From NCBI GenBank assembly GCA_963666535.1, contig OY762913.1:248001-312000 (forward strand): 64,000 nucleotides of DNA, given 5' to 3'. Below, one piece after another: positions 1 through 9,016 of this stretch. A program made the translations under genes and the position numbers. The notes beneath the pieces are model-generated. The model saw only the letters and a program-made list of their open reading frames with translations, was not told the DNA's origin and searched no databases. Each line of letters starts with the position of its first letter. Within the stretch, counting starts at the first letter, position 1. The stretch comes from G963666535 sp963666535. Its GTDB lineage: Bacteria > Bacillota > Clostridia > Oscillospirales > Oscillospiraceae.

Positions 1-903
1 ATGATTCTCGGTTTCTTCTCTAACATGATACTGACCGCCTGCTTCACCTCTCTGGCTGCTACCGCGGGGCAAGGCGATATGGCAAAGGGCTACTTCATTG
101 GTGCCCTGGTGTTCAACCTTCTGATGCTTCCCTTTGTGTACATTAACTATCGCGGATGCAAAGAACGCGTTCCATTTACACCGCAAGAAGCCGTTTCTGT
201 GAGGGAAAGTTTGAAGTCCTTGAAAAACAACCGCCCAGTCATCTGCCTGTTTCTGGCTTTCCTGTCTTGGGGTATGGCCGGTGGGATCAACAGTTCCGCT
301 CGCATGTACTACTGGACTTATTATGTCGGCAATCAAGGTGGCTTTCCATTAAACATCACTCTTTACATTCTTGGCATGCTGATTGGAGCGTTCCTCTGCA
401 ATGCCATGATTGCCCGCGTAAGCAACAAGCGTACCGTTACTTTGATCCTTTGGGTTGGTGCTCTGATTGCCTGCTTTGTGAACTTTTTTCTGCCCATTCA
501 TACCCCTTCCGGCCTTTTTGCGTTTCAAGCGCTCACCTTTGCTTTCGGCGTATGCGGCGGCGGCGGCTTTACCGCCCTGTATGGCATGGTACCTGATATT
601 ACCGAATACACGCAGCTCAAGTACGGCAACCGCAGCGGAGCATTCTTATTTGCCTTCGTCAATTTCGGCTCGAAATTCGGAATTGCCTTTCTGACTGCAC
701 TGTTCGGCTGGGTCATGGGTGGTCTGGGCTATGCGCCCGGGGCCGTTCAGAGTGATACCGTCCTTTTCACGATGAATTTATTTCTCAATACCATCGCGGG
801 TCTGGTTTTGCTACTTGGGATCATCGCTTTACTTTTCTACAACCTGGATAAGAAAACACATGCTTCCATTGTTGAAGCGCTGGAAAGGCAGCACGACGCT
901 TAG
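1..903 (+). CDS. GPH-family glycoside/hexuronide:cation symporter, C-terminal part
   Basis: Membrane transporter of the major facilitator superfamily, most like the glycoside-pentoside-hexuronide:cation symporters, which import sugars or sugar acids with Na+ or H+. The 300 visible residues hold about eight hydrophobic segments and the family-typical stretch YGNRSGAFLFAFVNFGSKFG before the last two helices. Full family members are about 450 residues, so roughly 150 residues lie left of the window and the ATG at position 1 is probably internal. It is followed by a LysR gene and a glycyl radical enzyme cluster on the same strand, so it may import that enzyme's substrate; this is inference from position. 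The exact substrate cannot be read from the sequence. Confidence 0.8.
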   Translation: MILGFFSNMILTACFTSLAATAGQGDMAKGYFIGALVFNLLMLPFVYINYRGCKERVPFTPQEAVSVRESLKSLKNNRPVICLFLAFLSWGMAGGINSSARMYYWTYYVGNQGGFPLNITLYILGMLIGAFLCNAMIARVSNKRTVTLILWVGALIACFVNFFLPIHTPSGLFAFQALTFAFGVCGGGGFTALYGMVPDITEYTQLKYGNRSGAFLFAFVNFGSKFGIAFLTALFGWVMGGLGYAPGAVQSDTVLFTMNLFLNTIAGLVLLLGIIALLFYNLDKKTHASIVEALERQHDA

Positions 904-915
904 CCCTATTTGCTC

Positions 916-944
916 TTTACAACCACCCGAAAATTTGATATGCT
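916..944 (+). promoter_or_regulatory. Candidate sigma-A promoter of the LysR gene
   Basis: TTTACA (916-921) and TATGCT (939-944) are separated by 17 bp and lie 33 bp before the GTG start of the LysR gene. The match is moderate, and no operator has been tested. Confidence 0.45.
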
Positions 945-976
945 AGATACAAAAGATGAAATAATTTTGTAATCGG

Positions 977-1894
977 GTGAACGTGCTGAATGACTCACAG
1001 ATTAAATGCGTTTTAATGGCCGCCCAGTACTTAAACTTTACCCGCGCCGCAGAAGTGATTTTTATGACGCAGCCTGTTCTGAGTCGGCAAATTGCGGCTT
1101 TTGAAAAAGAGGTTGGTATTACCATTTTCCGCAGATACAAAAAAACGATTCAACTGACTCCTGCGGGAGCGGTACTGGTATCCGGTCTGCGCGAAACGAC
1201 CGCAAGCCTTACAAAGATCGTAGAGCAGGCCAAGTGCATTCAGAACGGTAGCGCGGGGCATTTAATCATCGGCATCCCCCATGGGCAGACACTGGGGAAA
1301 ATCTACTCTCACATCCTGCAAAATTTTGAGGAAAAGCTGGCGAAGGTTCGGATTGACTTTCACCTCTACAATATGCATGATTTACACACAGCGCTGGAAA
1401 ACGGCGAAATTGACATCGCCCTTACCATCCGCTGGGAAGTGGAGAACTGCGCTGCTATTTCCTCTCGCTTTGTGGAATATACGCCCCACTATCTGGTCAT
1501 TCAGGCCAATCACCCGCGATACAAGGAACCAAATTTATCACTGCAAAAGCTGGGTAATGAAACGTTCTGGCTGCTGTCCAGCAGCGAAAGCCGCGTATTG
1601 GCAGAGGTTACCCGCCAGCTCAATCAGTCTCTGGGTGGAAAATTGAAACTGCGGGAACTAAGCAACACCGGCGCACAAAATCTTTGGATGGAAAGCGGCA
1701 TCGGCGTGGCGGTGCTGAATGAAAAACATATGCTGTGCCAGTTTGCCGATATGCGCAAAATCCCCGCACCCGAAGTGGCCCCCGTCCCTGATGTCGTAGC
1801 CTGGAGAACCGAAAATTCCAATCCGGTCATTCCCATGTTTTTGGCGGAGCTAAAAAATGTGCAGGAAGATTTGGGACTCCCCACGGAAGGGTAG
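977..1894 (+). CDS. LysR-family transcriptional regulator
   Basis: DNA-binding regulator of 305 residues, the usual LysR length. Residues about 5-62 form the winged helix-turn-helix (recognition region around AAEVIFMTQPVLSRQIAAFE), and residues about 90-295 form the periplasmic-binding-protein-like effector domain. Translation probably starts at the GTG at 977; the ribosome site in front is weak. It stands between a sugar symporter gene and the glycyl radical enzyme operon, all on the plus strand. LysR proteins normally control neighbouring genes in response to a pathway metabolite, so control of the glycyl radical enzyme cluster is likely but inferred. A strong hairpin terminator follows, so it is not simply co-transcribed with the activases. 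Confidence 0.88.
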   Translation: MNVLNDSQIKCVLMAAQYLNFTRAAEVIFMTQPVLSRQIAAFEKEVGITIFRRYKKTIQLTPAGAVLVSGLRETTASLTKIVEQAKCIQNGSAGHLIIGIPHGQTLGKIYSHILQNFEEKLAKVRIDFHLYNMHDLHTALENGEIDIALTIRWEVENCAAISSRFVEYTPHYLVIQANHPRYKEPNLSLQKLGNETFWLLSSSESRVLAEVTRQLNQSLGGKLKLRELSNTGAQNLWMESGIGVAVLNEKHMLCQFADMRKIPAPEVAPVPDVVAWRTENSNPVIPMFLAELKNVQEDLGLPTEG

Positions 1895-1954
1895 CTGCGC
1901 GGTCTGTATCCTTGTTTTTACATCATTTCATACGAAAAAGGTTTTTTACATTAG

Positions 1955-2005
1955 AACCGCCGGAAGGTATACTCATGATAGAGATACGTTCCGGCGGTTT
2001 TCTAT
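1955..2005 (+). terminator. Intrinsic terminator after the LysR gene
   Basis: AACCGCCGGAA (1955-1965) pairs with TTCCGGCGGTT (1989-1999) across a 23-nt loop, and a T-rich run follows. It ends almost exactly where the hairpin-rich repeat begins. Confidence 0.7.
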
Positions 2006-2006
2006 T

Positions 2007-2266
2007 ATAATATCTGCTGAACAAAATAAAAACCTAATCATATCAATGTTTCCAAGCTGTTTTTGTTTTGTTCATGTGCAAGGGTTTTGGCTAATTTCAG
2101 CAAAAACCCTTGCACATTGGATTTGCAGCGTGTGTCTCCAAATCCAAACAGACAATCATCAATGTATCTGAAGCAGCGAAACGGAGCTGTTTCGCTGCCC
2201 AAAAGGACAGAAACTGTCCTTTTGGCAAATGCAATACGAAAATTGCATTTGTTCAGTGGACATTAT
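2007..2266 (+). repeat. Palindrome-array repeat with terminal inverted repeats, copy A
   Basis: A 260-bp non-coding element. Its ends are inverted repeats: 2007-2025 (core CTGAACAAA) matches the complement of 2248-2266 (core TTTGTTCAG) at 16 of 19 positions. Inside are five perfect hairpins almost head to tail: 2075-2088/2103-2116, 2117-2125/2139-2147, 2173-2182/2189-2198, 2199-2210/2214-2225 and 2226-2235/2242-2251. The stems differ in sequence from one another. Related elements occur at 32975-33118 and 9368-9550. It ends 30 bp before the activase start codon, so it probably forms most of that gene's 5' leader. A MITE-like element or a structured RNA both fit. Confidence 0.7.
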
Positions 2267-2296
2267 TACAAGAAACGATTTAAGGAGTTTACCCCT

Positions 2297-3259
2297 ATGG
2301 AAGAACAGGCAATCACGGGAAAAATCTACGATATTCAGGGCTTTTCCGTCCAGGACGGCCCCGGCATTCGTACCACTGTGTTTCTAAAGGGATGTCCCCT
2401 GCGCTGCCCATGGTGTCACAGCCCGGAATCCCAGTCTTTCCAGCCCCAGCTAAGCTGGATGGAAATGCATTGCTTAGGTGCGGAAAACTGCGGCAACTGC
2501 CTGAAAAGCTGCCCCAGAGACGCCCTTTCCCCGGGTAAGCTCGTGGTTTCCCCCGCCACCCAAGAAAGAAAACATGTCATTACCATTGACCGCTCCAAAT
2601 GCGTGGAATGCGGTTCCTGCGTAGAGGCTTGCCTACCGAAGGCACTTTACTTCTGCGGCAAAGATTATACCGTGGAGGAGGCAGTGGAACGGGTGGAGAA
2701 AGACCGCCTGTTTTACGAACATTCCGGCGGCGGTGTCACGCTCTCGGGCGGCGAACCTCTGTGTCAGCCTCAGTTTTCCGTGGCTTTCCTTAAGGCTTGC
2801 CACGAGCGTGGGCTTAACACCGCCCTGGACACCACTGGCTATGCAGACAGCAAGTGGATCGACGCCATTTTGCCCTACACCGACCTATTCCTTTACGATC
2901 TCAAGCATATGGACTCCAAGTGCCATGAGGAAGTCATCGGGGTGCCCAATGATCGGATTCTGGACAACGCCAAGCGAATTGCCGCAAACGGTGGTAAAAT
3001 GCAGATTCGCATGCCCATCATCCCCGGCTTCAACGACGGGGAAGCCGTGATTCACAAGGCGGGCGCTTTTATCAGAGAATTAGGCCCCGAGGCAGTGCCC
3101 ACCGTGCAGCTTCTCCCCTACCATGCCATGGGCTCCACGAAGTATCTGCGCATCGACAAGGAATACACCATGGATGACGTGAAACCGCCTTCTGACGAAT
3201 GGATGCAGCGGTGCAAAGGGATTTTACAAGGCTACGGCCTCGCCGTCACAATTCATTAA
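2297..3259 (+). CDS. Glycyl-radical enzyme activating protein 1 (radical SAM)
   Basis: Radical SAM activase that installs the glycyl radical on a pyruvate-formate-lyase-like enzyme. Of 320 residues, the radical SAM cluster cysteines are C33, C37 and C40 (CPLRCPWC). An inserted ferredoxin domain with eight cysteines in two groups (C59-C72 and C102-C112) marks it as the large activase type of non-PFL glycyl radical enzymes. A GGE-type SAM motif is at LSGGEPL. The reading frame is open upstream, but the ATG at 2297 has a proper AAGGAG site 9 bp in front and begins with conserved activase sequence, so it is chosen. A second, paralogous activase starts 25 bp downstream and the enzyme itself follows. 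Confidence 0.92.
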   Translation: MEEQAITGKIYDIQGFSVQDGPGIRTTVFLKGCPLRCPWCHSPESQSFQPQLSWMEMHCLGAENCGNCLKSCPRDALSPGKLVVSPATQERKHVITIDRSKCVECGSCVEACLPKALYFCGKDYTVEEAVERVEKDRLFYEHSGGGVTLSGGEPLCQPQFSVAFLKACHERGLNTALDTTGYADSKWIDAILPYTDLFLYDLKHMDSKCHEEVIGVPNDRILDNAKRIAANGGKMQIRMPIIPGFNDGEAVIHKAGAFIRELGPEAVPTVQLLPYHAMGSTKYLRIDKEYTMDDVKPPSDEWMQRCKGILQGYGLAVTIH

Positions 3260-3284
3260 CAACGGGAAAGCAGGGGGACCCATC

Positions 3285-4241
3285 ATGAGCGAGCCAGTGA
3301 AAGGAATTCTTTATGATATTCAGGGTTTTTCCGTCCATGACGGCCCCGGGATCCGCACCACCGTCTACCTGAAGGGATGCCCCCTTTTTTGTCTGTGGTG
3401 CCACAGCCCGGAATCCAGGGGGTTTGCGTTCGATCTTTCTTACTTTGACATGCGCTGCGTGGGCACGGAAAAATGCGGGCTGTGCGTGGCGGCTTGCCCC
3501 AACGGTGCCATTACCATCGGCGAGCCGGAGCCATCCCTTCTGAATGAGACTGTATCCATCACCAAGATCAAGGTGGACCGTGCCAAGTGCGTCACCTGTC
3601 TAAACTGCACCGAGGTCTGCCCCGCGAAAGCGCTTACTCCTTCCGGTTACGAAACCACGGTGGACGAGGTCTTCCAGCGGGTCTGCCGGGATCGTCCCTT
3701 CTTCGGGGAAGACGGAGGCGTAACCATTTCGGGCGGCGAGTGTATGGCTCAATTTGAGTTTACTTACGCTCTGGCCAAGAAGTGCAAGGAATCCGGCATC
3801 TCCGTCTGCATCGACACTTCTGGTTTTGCTGCGGGGGAGCTGTTTGATCGGATCATTCCCTACACCGATCTGTTCCTCTACGACCTTAAACACATGGATT
3901 CTGAAAAGAGCAGGATTTTGACGGGTGTACCCAACGAGCTGATTCTGGAAAATGCCCGCCGCATCGCCAAAAACGGCGGCAGGCTTCAAATTCGCATTCC
4001 CACGATTCCGAAGGGAAACGCAAGTGAGGAAAACATGAGAAAAACAGCCGAATTTTGTCAGGAGCTGGGCGATGCAGTGGTCTCAGTTCAGCTGCTGCCC
4101 TATCATGCCATGGGCACTTCTAAGTACGAGCGGCTGGGGCTAAACTATCCGCTGCAAAATGTGAAAACCCCTTCCGACGAGGAGATGCAGTCTTATCGAA
4201 CACTGATGCAGACCTACGGACTGGAGGTCCATATCCATTAA
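3285..4241 (+). CDS. Glycyl-radical enzyme activating protein 2 (radical SAM)
   Basis: Second activase, 318 residues, clearly paralogous to the one just upstream over its whole length. Radical SAM cysteines are C32, C36 and C39 (CPLFCLWC); the ferredoxin insert has C58, C64, C67, C71 and a second four-cysteine group (CVTCLNCTEVCP). The SAM motif is ISGGE. It lies 25 bp after activase 1 and 53 bp before the glycyl radical enzyme, so the three form one operon. One activase per enzyme is the rule. The extra copy could serve a second enzyme elsewhere, act under other conditions, or be a recent duplication. No key residue is missing in either copy. Confidence 0.92.
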   Translation: MSEPVKGILYDIQGFSVHDGPGIRTTVYLKGCPLFCLWCHSPESRGFAFDLSYFDMRCVGTEKCGLCVAACPNGAITIGEPEPSLLNETVSITKIKVDRAKCVTCLNCTEVCPAKALTPSGYETTVDEVFQRVCRDRPFFGEDGGVTISGGECMAQFEFTYALAKKCKESGISVCIDTSGFAAGELFDRIIPYTDLFLYDLKHMDSEKSRILTGVPNELILENARRIAKNGGRLQIRIPTIPKGNASEENMRKTAEFCQELGDAVVSVQLLPYHAMGTSKYERLGLNYPLQNVKTPSDEEMQSYRTLMQTYGLEVHIH

Positions 4242-4294
4242 CGCCTATTTCCGGTATCATGGATGCCGGCATTGTGATTAAGGGGGACAGAAAT

Positions 4295-6715
4295 ATGTAC
4301 CAATTTAGATCGATTAGTCACCGTGTGGCGCGCCTGCGTGAACAGTATCGAACTGCAGACTACACGTTGGATGCAGACCGTGCGGTCATCCTGGCGGAGT
4401 CCTACAAAACCAATCGCCACCTCCATCCCGCACTGAAAAAGGCGCAGGGAACCTATGACATCTGTGCCAACTGGCACTGCCGGGTCGAAGACGATGAACT
4501 GATTGTCTGTAACCTTGGAAAACACTACAAGGGCACCTCCATGTGGCCGGAATACGATGGCTTAGCCTGGCTGTATTTGGAGTTGGATGACGGTTCTTTT
4601 TACACCCGGGAATCCCAAGATGAACCCATGAATTTTCCAGACGAAGAAAAGGCCCGCATCCTGCCTTACCGGGAATACTGGACAGACAGCTGCTGGACCA
4701 GAGAAGTGGACGGCGTTACCCCAGAGGGCATGGAAGATCTGGTCAACACCGATTTCTGCAACTGCTGGAACGTCAACAAGGGCAATGGGTCCTTCCCCAC
4801 CGGCCACCTGGTCCCTAATTACCGTAAGGTCATTGAAAAGGGCTTCGGTGCCGTGCGCCGCGAAGCCAGGGAAAAGGTAGACGCGATGCGCGGCAAGGTC
4901 AACGGAGCCGACGCCCCCAAATACATGTTCTACCGCTCTGTCGTCCTGATTTCGGATGCCTATATTATTTTAGTCAAGCGCTACGCACAGGCATGCCTGG
5001 ACAAGGCTGCCGAGGAAGCAGGAGAAACACGCAAGGCCGAACTTTTGGAGATGGCGGACTCTCTTGAGTGGATCTCCGAGCATCCCGCCCGCACGTTCTG
5101 GCAAGCCGTTCAGGCCACGATTCTGTACCAGCTCTTTCTGTACCTAGACGGCAACTTCCAGGGTCTTTCATTTGGACGTTTTGATATGTATACCTATCCT
5201 CCCCTGAAAAAAGAGCTGGAGGCCGGCACCATAACGCTTGATCAAGCGCAGGAAATTGTGGATTGCTTCTGGCTGAAAGCCAGCATGATGTTCAACTCCC
5301 GCACGCGGTACACGGCCCGCGTCACCGGTGCCTACTCCACCTTCCAGCACATGACCATCGGCGGCGTAGATAAAAGCGGAAACGATGCCACAAATCCCGT
5401 CACCTTTTTGTGTCTGGAAACGCCCGCCCGTCTTCTCCTCCACGATCCACCGGTCTCTCTGCGTTTCAATAAAAATACAACTCAGGAGCTGTTTGAGTGC
5501 GCGTTTGAGGCCTCTAAGCTGGCCGGCGGCATTCCCTGTTTCCAGAACGAGGATCTCATCCTCGACGCCTTGATCGAGCGCAAGCTCTATTCGGTGGAGG
5601 ATGCCCGGGACTTCGCCCTGGTCGGCTGCCAGGAACTGGCCGGCTCCGGCAATGATTACCCTGCCTCCTCCGGCAGCAATTCCCTGGTGGATATGAACAT
5701 GGCAAACTTGCTTCTGTTATCAATCAACAACGGAATCAATCCCCGTACCAAGGTCCCCTGCGCACTGAAAACCGGCTATCTGTACGAAATGAAGACGTTC
5801 GACGACGTGCTGAAGGCGGTCCACAGCCAAATGGACTATCTTGTCAGCTGGCTGATCACCATGGACAGCGTCTGGGAGGAGGCTAATATGCGCCTAATGC
5901 CCGTACCCGCTCTGTCCGCCATGCTGGATGGCTGCATGGAAAAGGGCGTGGACTGTGTGAACGGCGGCTGTAAGTACAACTCCTACGGCCATTCCATCAC
6001 GGGTGTCGGCACGTTTGGAGAAAGTCTTACCGCCATCAAGTACATGGTGTATGATGCGAAGTGCTGCACCAGTCGGGAGCTGTACGACGCGCTGATGTCC
6101 AATTGGGAGGGCTGCGAGCCTCTGCGACAGCAGATCAAGAACATGCCCCACAAGTATGGCAACGCCGATCCCTATGCCGATGCTCAGATAAAGTGGCTGA
6201 TCGACAACATCACCGATTCCCTGTCCCGCGGGCAAGGGATGCGTGGCGGCACCTATCGGCTCGGTCTCTTCACCGCCTCCTCCCACGTAGTGGCAGGCAC
6301 CCGAGCCTGGGCGACCCCCGACGGTCGATACGCCTATGAGTCCCTGTCAGACTGCATCTCCCCTGTTCAGGGGGCGGATACCTGTGGCCCAACCGCTGTT
6401 ATGCTTTCTGCCTGCTGCTTCGACCACAAGCAGGCCACCAATGGCATGGCGCTGAACATCCGGTTCCATCCCAATGCACTCAACGGCGATGACAGCCTGG
6501 AGAAGCTGCGCAATTTGATGATGGGCTACTTTAACAGCGGCGGTATGGAGGTTCAGTATAATGTAGTCAGCTCCGAAACGCTCAGAGCTGCCCAAAAGGA
6601 TCCTGACAAATATAAAGATCTGGTCATCCGCATTGCAGGCTTCTCCGCTTATTTTGTAGAGCTGGCCACCAGTCTGCAAAATGACTTGATCGCCCGCACC
6701 GAAAATCAGTTCTGA
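4295..6715 (+). CDS. Glycyl radical enzyme of unknown substrate (PFL/dehydratase family)
   Basis: Oxygen-sensitive radical enzyme of 806 residues. The N-terminal PFL-like barrel covers most of the protein. The thiyl cysteine is C445 in VGCQEL, with Glu447 two residues later, the Cys-x-Glu arrangement of the dehydratase, decarboxylase and C-N/C-S lyase branches rather than the double cysteine of true pyruvate formate-lyase. The radical glycine is G782 in RIAGFSAYF, 24 residues from the end as expected. The ATG at 4295 follows AAGGGGG and is preferred over an upstream in-frame ATG at 4259. The residue after the active cysteine is Gln, not the Val common in glycerol dehydratase and choline lyase, so the substrate is not assigned. 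Sugar-symporter and LysR neighbours suggest a catabolic role. Confidence 0.93.
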   Translation: MYQFRSISHRVARLREQYRTADYTLDADRAVILAESYKTNRHLHPALKKAQGTYDICANWHCRVEDDELIVCNLGKHYKGTSMWPEYDGLAWLYLELDDGSFYTRESQDEPMNFPDEEKARILPYREYWTDSCWTREVDGVTPEGMEDLVNTDFCNCWNVNKGNGSFPTGHLVPNYRKVIEKGFGAVRREAREKVDAMRGKVNGADAPKYMFYRSVVLISDAYIILVKRYAQACLDKAAEEAGETRKAELLEMADSLEWISEHPARTFWQAVQATILYQLFLYLDGNFQGLSFGRFDMYTYPPLKKELEAGTITLDQAQEIVDCFWLKASMMFNSRTRYTARVTGAYSTFQHMTIGGVDKSGNDATNPVTFLCLETPARLLLHDPPVSLRFNKNTTQELFECAFEASKLAGGIPCFQNEDLILDALIERKLYSVEDARDFALVGCQELAGSGNDYPASSGSNSLVDMNMANLLLLSINNGINPRTKVPCALKTGYLYEMKTFDDVLKAVHSQMDYLVSWLITMDSVWEEANMRLMPVPALSAMLDGCMEKGVDCVNGGCKYNSYGHSITGVGTFGESLTAIKYMVYDAKCCTSRELYDALMSNWEGCEPLRQQIKNMPHKYGNADPYADAQIKWLIDNITDSLSRGQGMRGGTYRLGLFTASSHVVAGTRAWATPDGRYAYESLSDCISPVQGADTCGPTAVMLSACCFDHKQATNGMALNIRFHPNALNGDDSLEKLRNLMMGYFNSGGMEVQYNVVSSETLRAAQKDPDKYKDLVIRIAGFSAYFVELATSLQNDLIARTENQF

Positions 6716-6850
6716 AAAGGGAAAGCATCCAGGCGAAGATAAGCACAGCTGCGGTTACCGGATGGCCGGCACCAAGAATGTCCGGAACGAACATGCACCA
6801 GCCACAGTTCTTTTGACTGTTTTGCGATAGCTTAATCGGTCATCAAAAAG

Positions 6851-6903
6851 GCGGGTATCGGTCCGGCCAAGCCGCCGGACCGATACCCGCCTGAACTATT
6901 TTT
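6851..6903. terminator. Strong bidirectional terminator after the glycyl radical enzyme operon
   Basis: A perfect 17-bp stem, 6851-6867 with 6874-6890, has a 6-nt loop and is followed by five T. It separates the plus-strand operon from the converging pentapeptide-repeat gene. Confidence 0.8.
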
Positions 6904-6977
6904 CACTGTGCACACCTGCGATCAGTGGGGTTTACAACGCGTAACGAGTGTATTCCTTTCAGCCTGATTGACGACCG

Positions 6978-7628
6978 CTACTTTACAATAACACCCCAAA
7001 GGCCAATGAGCGCCGCCGCTTGATCGATATTGATCATAGCTCCTTTTAGCTCAATGGGGGGCGAGGATACGGTTGGCGCCACAAATTCATTGTTAGAAAA
7101 ATCGACGTTTTCTAATAATGTTTTGAAAAAATTGTTCTTTACGAATCTGGAGTCTGTCGCTTCAAACCTTTTCAGTTTTGCCTCAGCCATCGATGATTCC
7201 GTAAAGTCAACATGGTCAAATTGAAGATCAGAGGCTTTCGTTTTATCAAAATAGGAATACTGAAAATTGGAATATTCAAACGTTGTTTGCTTTAAAACGG
7301 TATCACGCATATCGACGCCCATACATTTACAGAAGACGAACTTGCATCGCTCAAAATAAGAACCTGTAAATTTACTGTTCGACAAATCACACGATTGAAA
7401 GATAACATCGACAAAGCTTGCATTTTCGAAATTGCAATTATGAAAGGTGCAGTTTTCGAACATGCTGCTCTGTATTTCCATTTGAAAGAACGAAGCGCCT
7501 TCGATCCGTTCTTCACAACTTTTCATTTTAAAAAGTGGTCTCTCCTCTAACAAGGCATCCTTCGCGCAAAAAAGAAAATCATCGATCTGCGTGAGTTCAT
7601 TTGACAGTTGCGGACTCATTATACTCAT
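6978..7628 (-). CDS. Pentapeptide-repeat protein
   Basis: A 216-residue protein whose centre (about residues 45-190) is built of pentapeptide repeats of the A(D/N)LxX type, for example FENCTFHNCNFENASF and later VDFSNNEF, which predict a right-handed quadrilateral beta helix. No catalytic domain or membrane segment is seen. The ATG at 7628 has AAGGGGA about 9 bp upstream; a second ATG three codons in is possible. Cytosolic pentapeptide proteins include DNA mimics that protect gyrase, but nothing here decides the function. It is a single gene converging on the glycyl radical enzyme operon. Its GC content is lower than that of its neighbours, which may indicate transfer. Confidence 0.8.
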   Translation of the reverse strand: MSIMSPQLSNELTQIDDFLFCAKDALLEERPLFKMKSCEERIEGASFFQMEIQSSMFENCTFHNCNFENASFVDVIFQSCDLSNSKFTGSYFERCKFVFCKCMGVDMRDTVLKQTTFEYSNFQYSYFDKTKASDLQFDHVDFTESSMAEAKLKRFEATDSRFVKNNFFKTLLENVDFSNNEFVAPTVSSPPIELKGAMINIDQAAALIGLWGVIVK

Positions 7629-7780
7629 ATTACTGTTTCCCCTTCGGTTTGCCGCTTATCTCTGCATTTAAGGATAGAAGATCGCAGCCCTCACTAAGCA
7701 CCCATGATTCTCCCTATACGGGCTTTCCTTAGCTTCCTATCATATCCATAATATTACCTGACGTTGCAAAACACAACAAA

Positions 7781-7873
7781 ATTCGTTGCGGAAACGCAAT
7801 TGCAACACCTTTTGAATTTGTATTAAGCCTGCTTTGCGGCATTCCATCATAGGGAAACAGCACCTTTGGGTAT
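7781..7873. repeat. Partial dispersed repeat, copy D
   Basis: Between the pentapeptide gene and the alcohol dehydrogenase gene. 7837-7873 matches 9445-9481 at 31 of 37 positions. The left part (GCGGAAACGCAAT at 7788-7800) resembles the left end of the palindrome-array repeats. No clear right end is found. The rest of 7629-7960 shows no gene. Confidence 0.45.
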
Positions 7874-7960
7874 TATTCATAACAATCGGGTGTCTACGAC
7901 AAGCTCCCAGTTAATTTTATGCTTTTGAACTGGTACAGCAAACAGCAAAGTGCAGATATT

Positions 7961-9016
7961 TTACTTTTGATATGGTGTGATTACCCACTTCAAACAATTG
8001 TCCTTTTTGTTCCCGAAAACATCATATCCTTTTTCAATGTCATTCAAAGGTGCGCGATGCGTAATCAGGAAGTTGGTATTAATTTTGCCTTTTTGAATGA
8101 GTTTGAGCAACTGCGGAATCCGATTGGCATTGACTAGTCCCATACTGATATTGATGTTCTTGATCCACAGTTTGTTCATTTGTAGTTCCTGCGGTTTCTC
8201 AAACACGCCGATCAACGATACATTTCCACCGGCTCTGACGCTGTCGAGCGCCAATTGATAGGTGGGGGTAGCACCTACTGCCTCCAGCGTTCTATCCGCT
8301 CCAAGTCCGCCCGTTAGCTCCCTGATCCGTTCGGGAACATTTTCCTTAAGCGGATTCAATGCAACATCGGCAATGCCCTGTTTCAGCGCCACATTCAAGC
8401 GATCTTGGTTGGTATCAACTGCAATGATTTGCGATGGCCCCCACAGTCTTGCGGACATCATGGCGCACATTCCCACTGGTCCGCATCCCATCACGGCCAC
8501 AGTATCCCCGGCTTCAACTTTAGCGTTCTCGGCGCCGAAATATCCCGTCGACAGAATGTCGCCGACAAAAAGCACATCCTCTTCCGTCAAGCCTTCCGGG
8601 ATAGGGAATAGGCCTAGGTTGGCATGCGGAACACGTACATATTCTGCCTGGCACCCGTCAATCTTATATCCAAAAATCCAGCTTCCTGTCGTGCAGTGGG
8701 AATAATCTCCTCTCACACAGTAAAAGCATTCACCACACTGGGTGACACATGATACGGCGACTTTGTCTCCGACCTTAGCACTGTGCACATTGGAGCCAAC
8801 TTCGACCACTTCACCCACAAATTCGTGGCCGATTACCCGCGGCGCTTCGACTTCTGGCATTCCGCCGTGCCATATATGTATATCGGTGCCACAGATGGTG
8901 GATGTTGTGACCCGCACAATTGCATCATCAGGCTCCAATATTTGGGGCAATGGCACATCCTCTAAGCCGATTTTTTCAGGGCCTCTGTAAACGAGTGCTT
9001 TCATAGTATTGTTCAT
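7961..9016 (-). CDS. Zinc-dependent medium-chain alcohol dehydrogenase
   Basis: Oxidoreductase of 351 residues interconverting an alcohol and an aldehyde or ketone with NAD(P). Catalytic zinc ligands are C42 (ICGTDIH) and H64-E65 (GHE). A structural zinc lobe has C94, C97, C100 and C108 (CGECFYC then SHC). The Rossmann nucleotide loop is MGCGPVGMC near residue 170. It resembles clostridial secondary alcohol dehydrogenases but keeps the structural zinc cysteines that those lack. The ATG at 9016 has AAAGGAGG 8 bp upstream. It is transcribed alone; a long AT-rich upstream region with a TATAAT at 9255-9260 (minus strand) may hold the promoter. Repeat elements lie on both sides of the gene. Confidence 0.9.
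   Translation of the reverse strand: MNNTMKALVYRGPEKIGLEDVPLPQILEPDDAIVRVTTSTICGTDIHIWHGGMPEVEAPRVIGHEFVGEVVEVGSNVHSAKVGDKVAVSCVTQCGECFYCVRGDYSHCTTGSWIFGYKIDGCQAEYVRVPHANLGLFPIPEGLTEEDVLFVGDILSTGYFGAENAKVEAGDTVAVMGCGPVGMCAMMSARLWGPSQIIAVDTNQDRLNVALKQGIADVALNPLKENVPERIRELTGGLGADRTLEAVGATPTYQLALDSVRAGGNVSLIGVFEKPQELQMNKLWIKNINISMGLVNANRIPQLLKLIQKGKINTNFLITHRAPLNDIEKGYDVFGNKKDNCLKWVITPYQK

Noticed and set aside
2063..2296. N-terminal extension of activase 1
   Set aside because: It consists of the palindrome-array repeat translated through; homology and the ribosome site begin at 2297.
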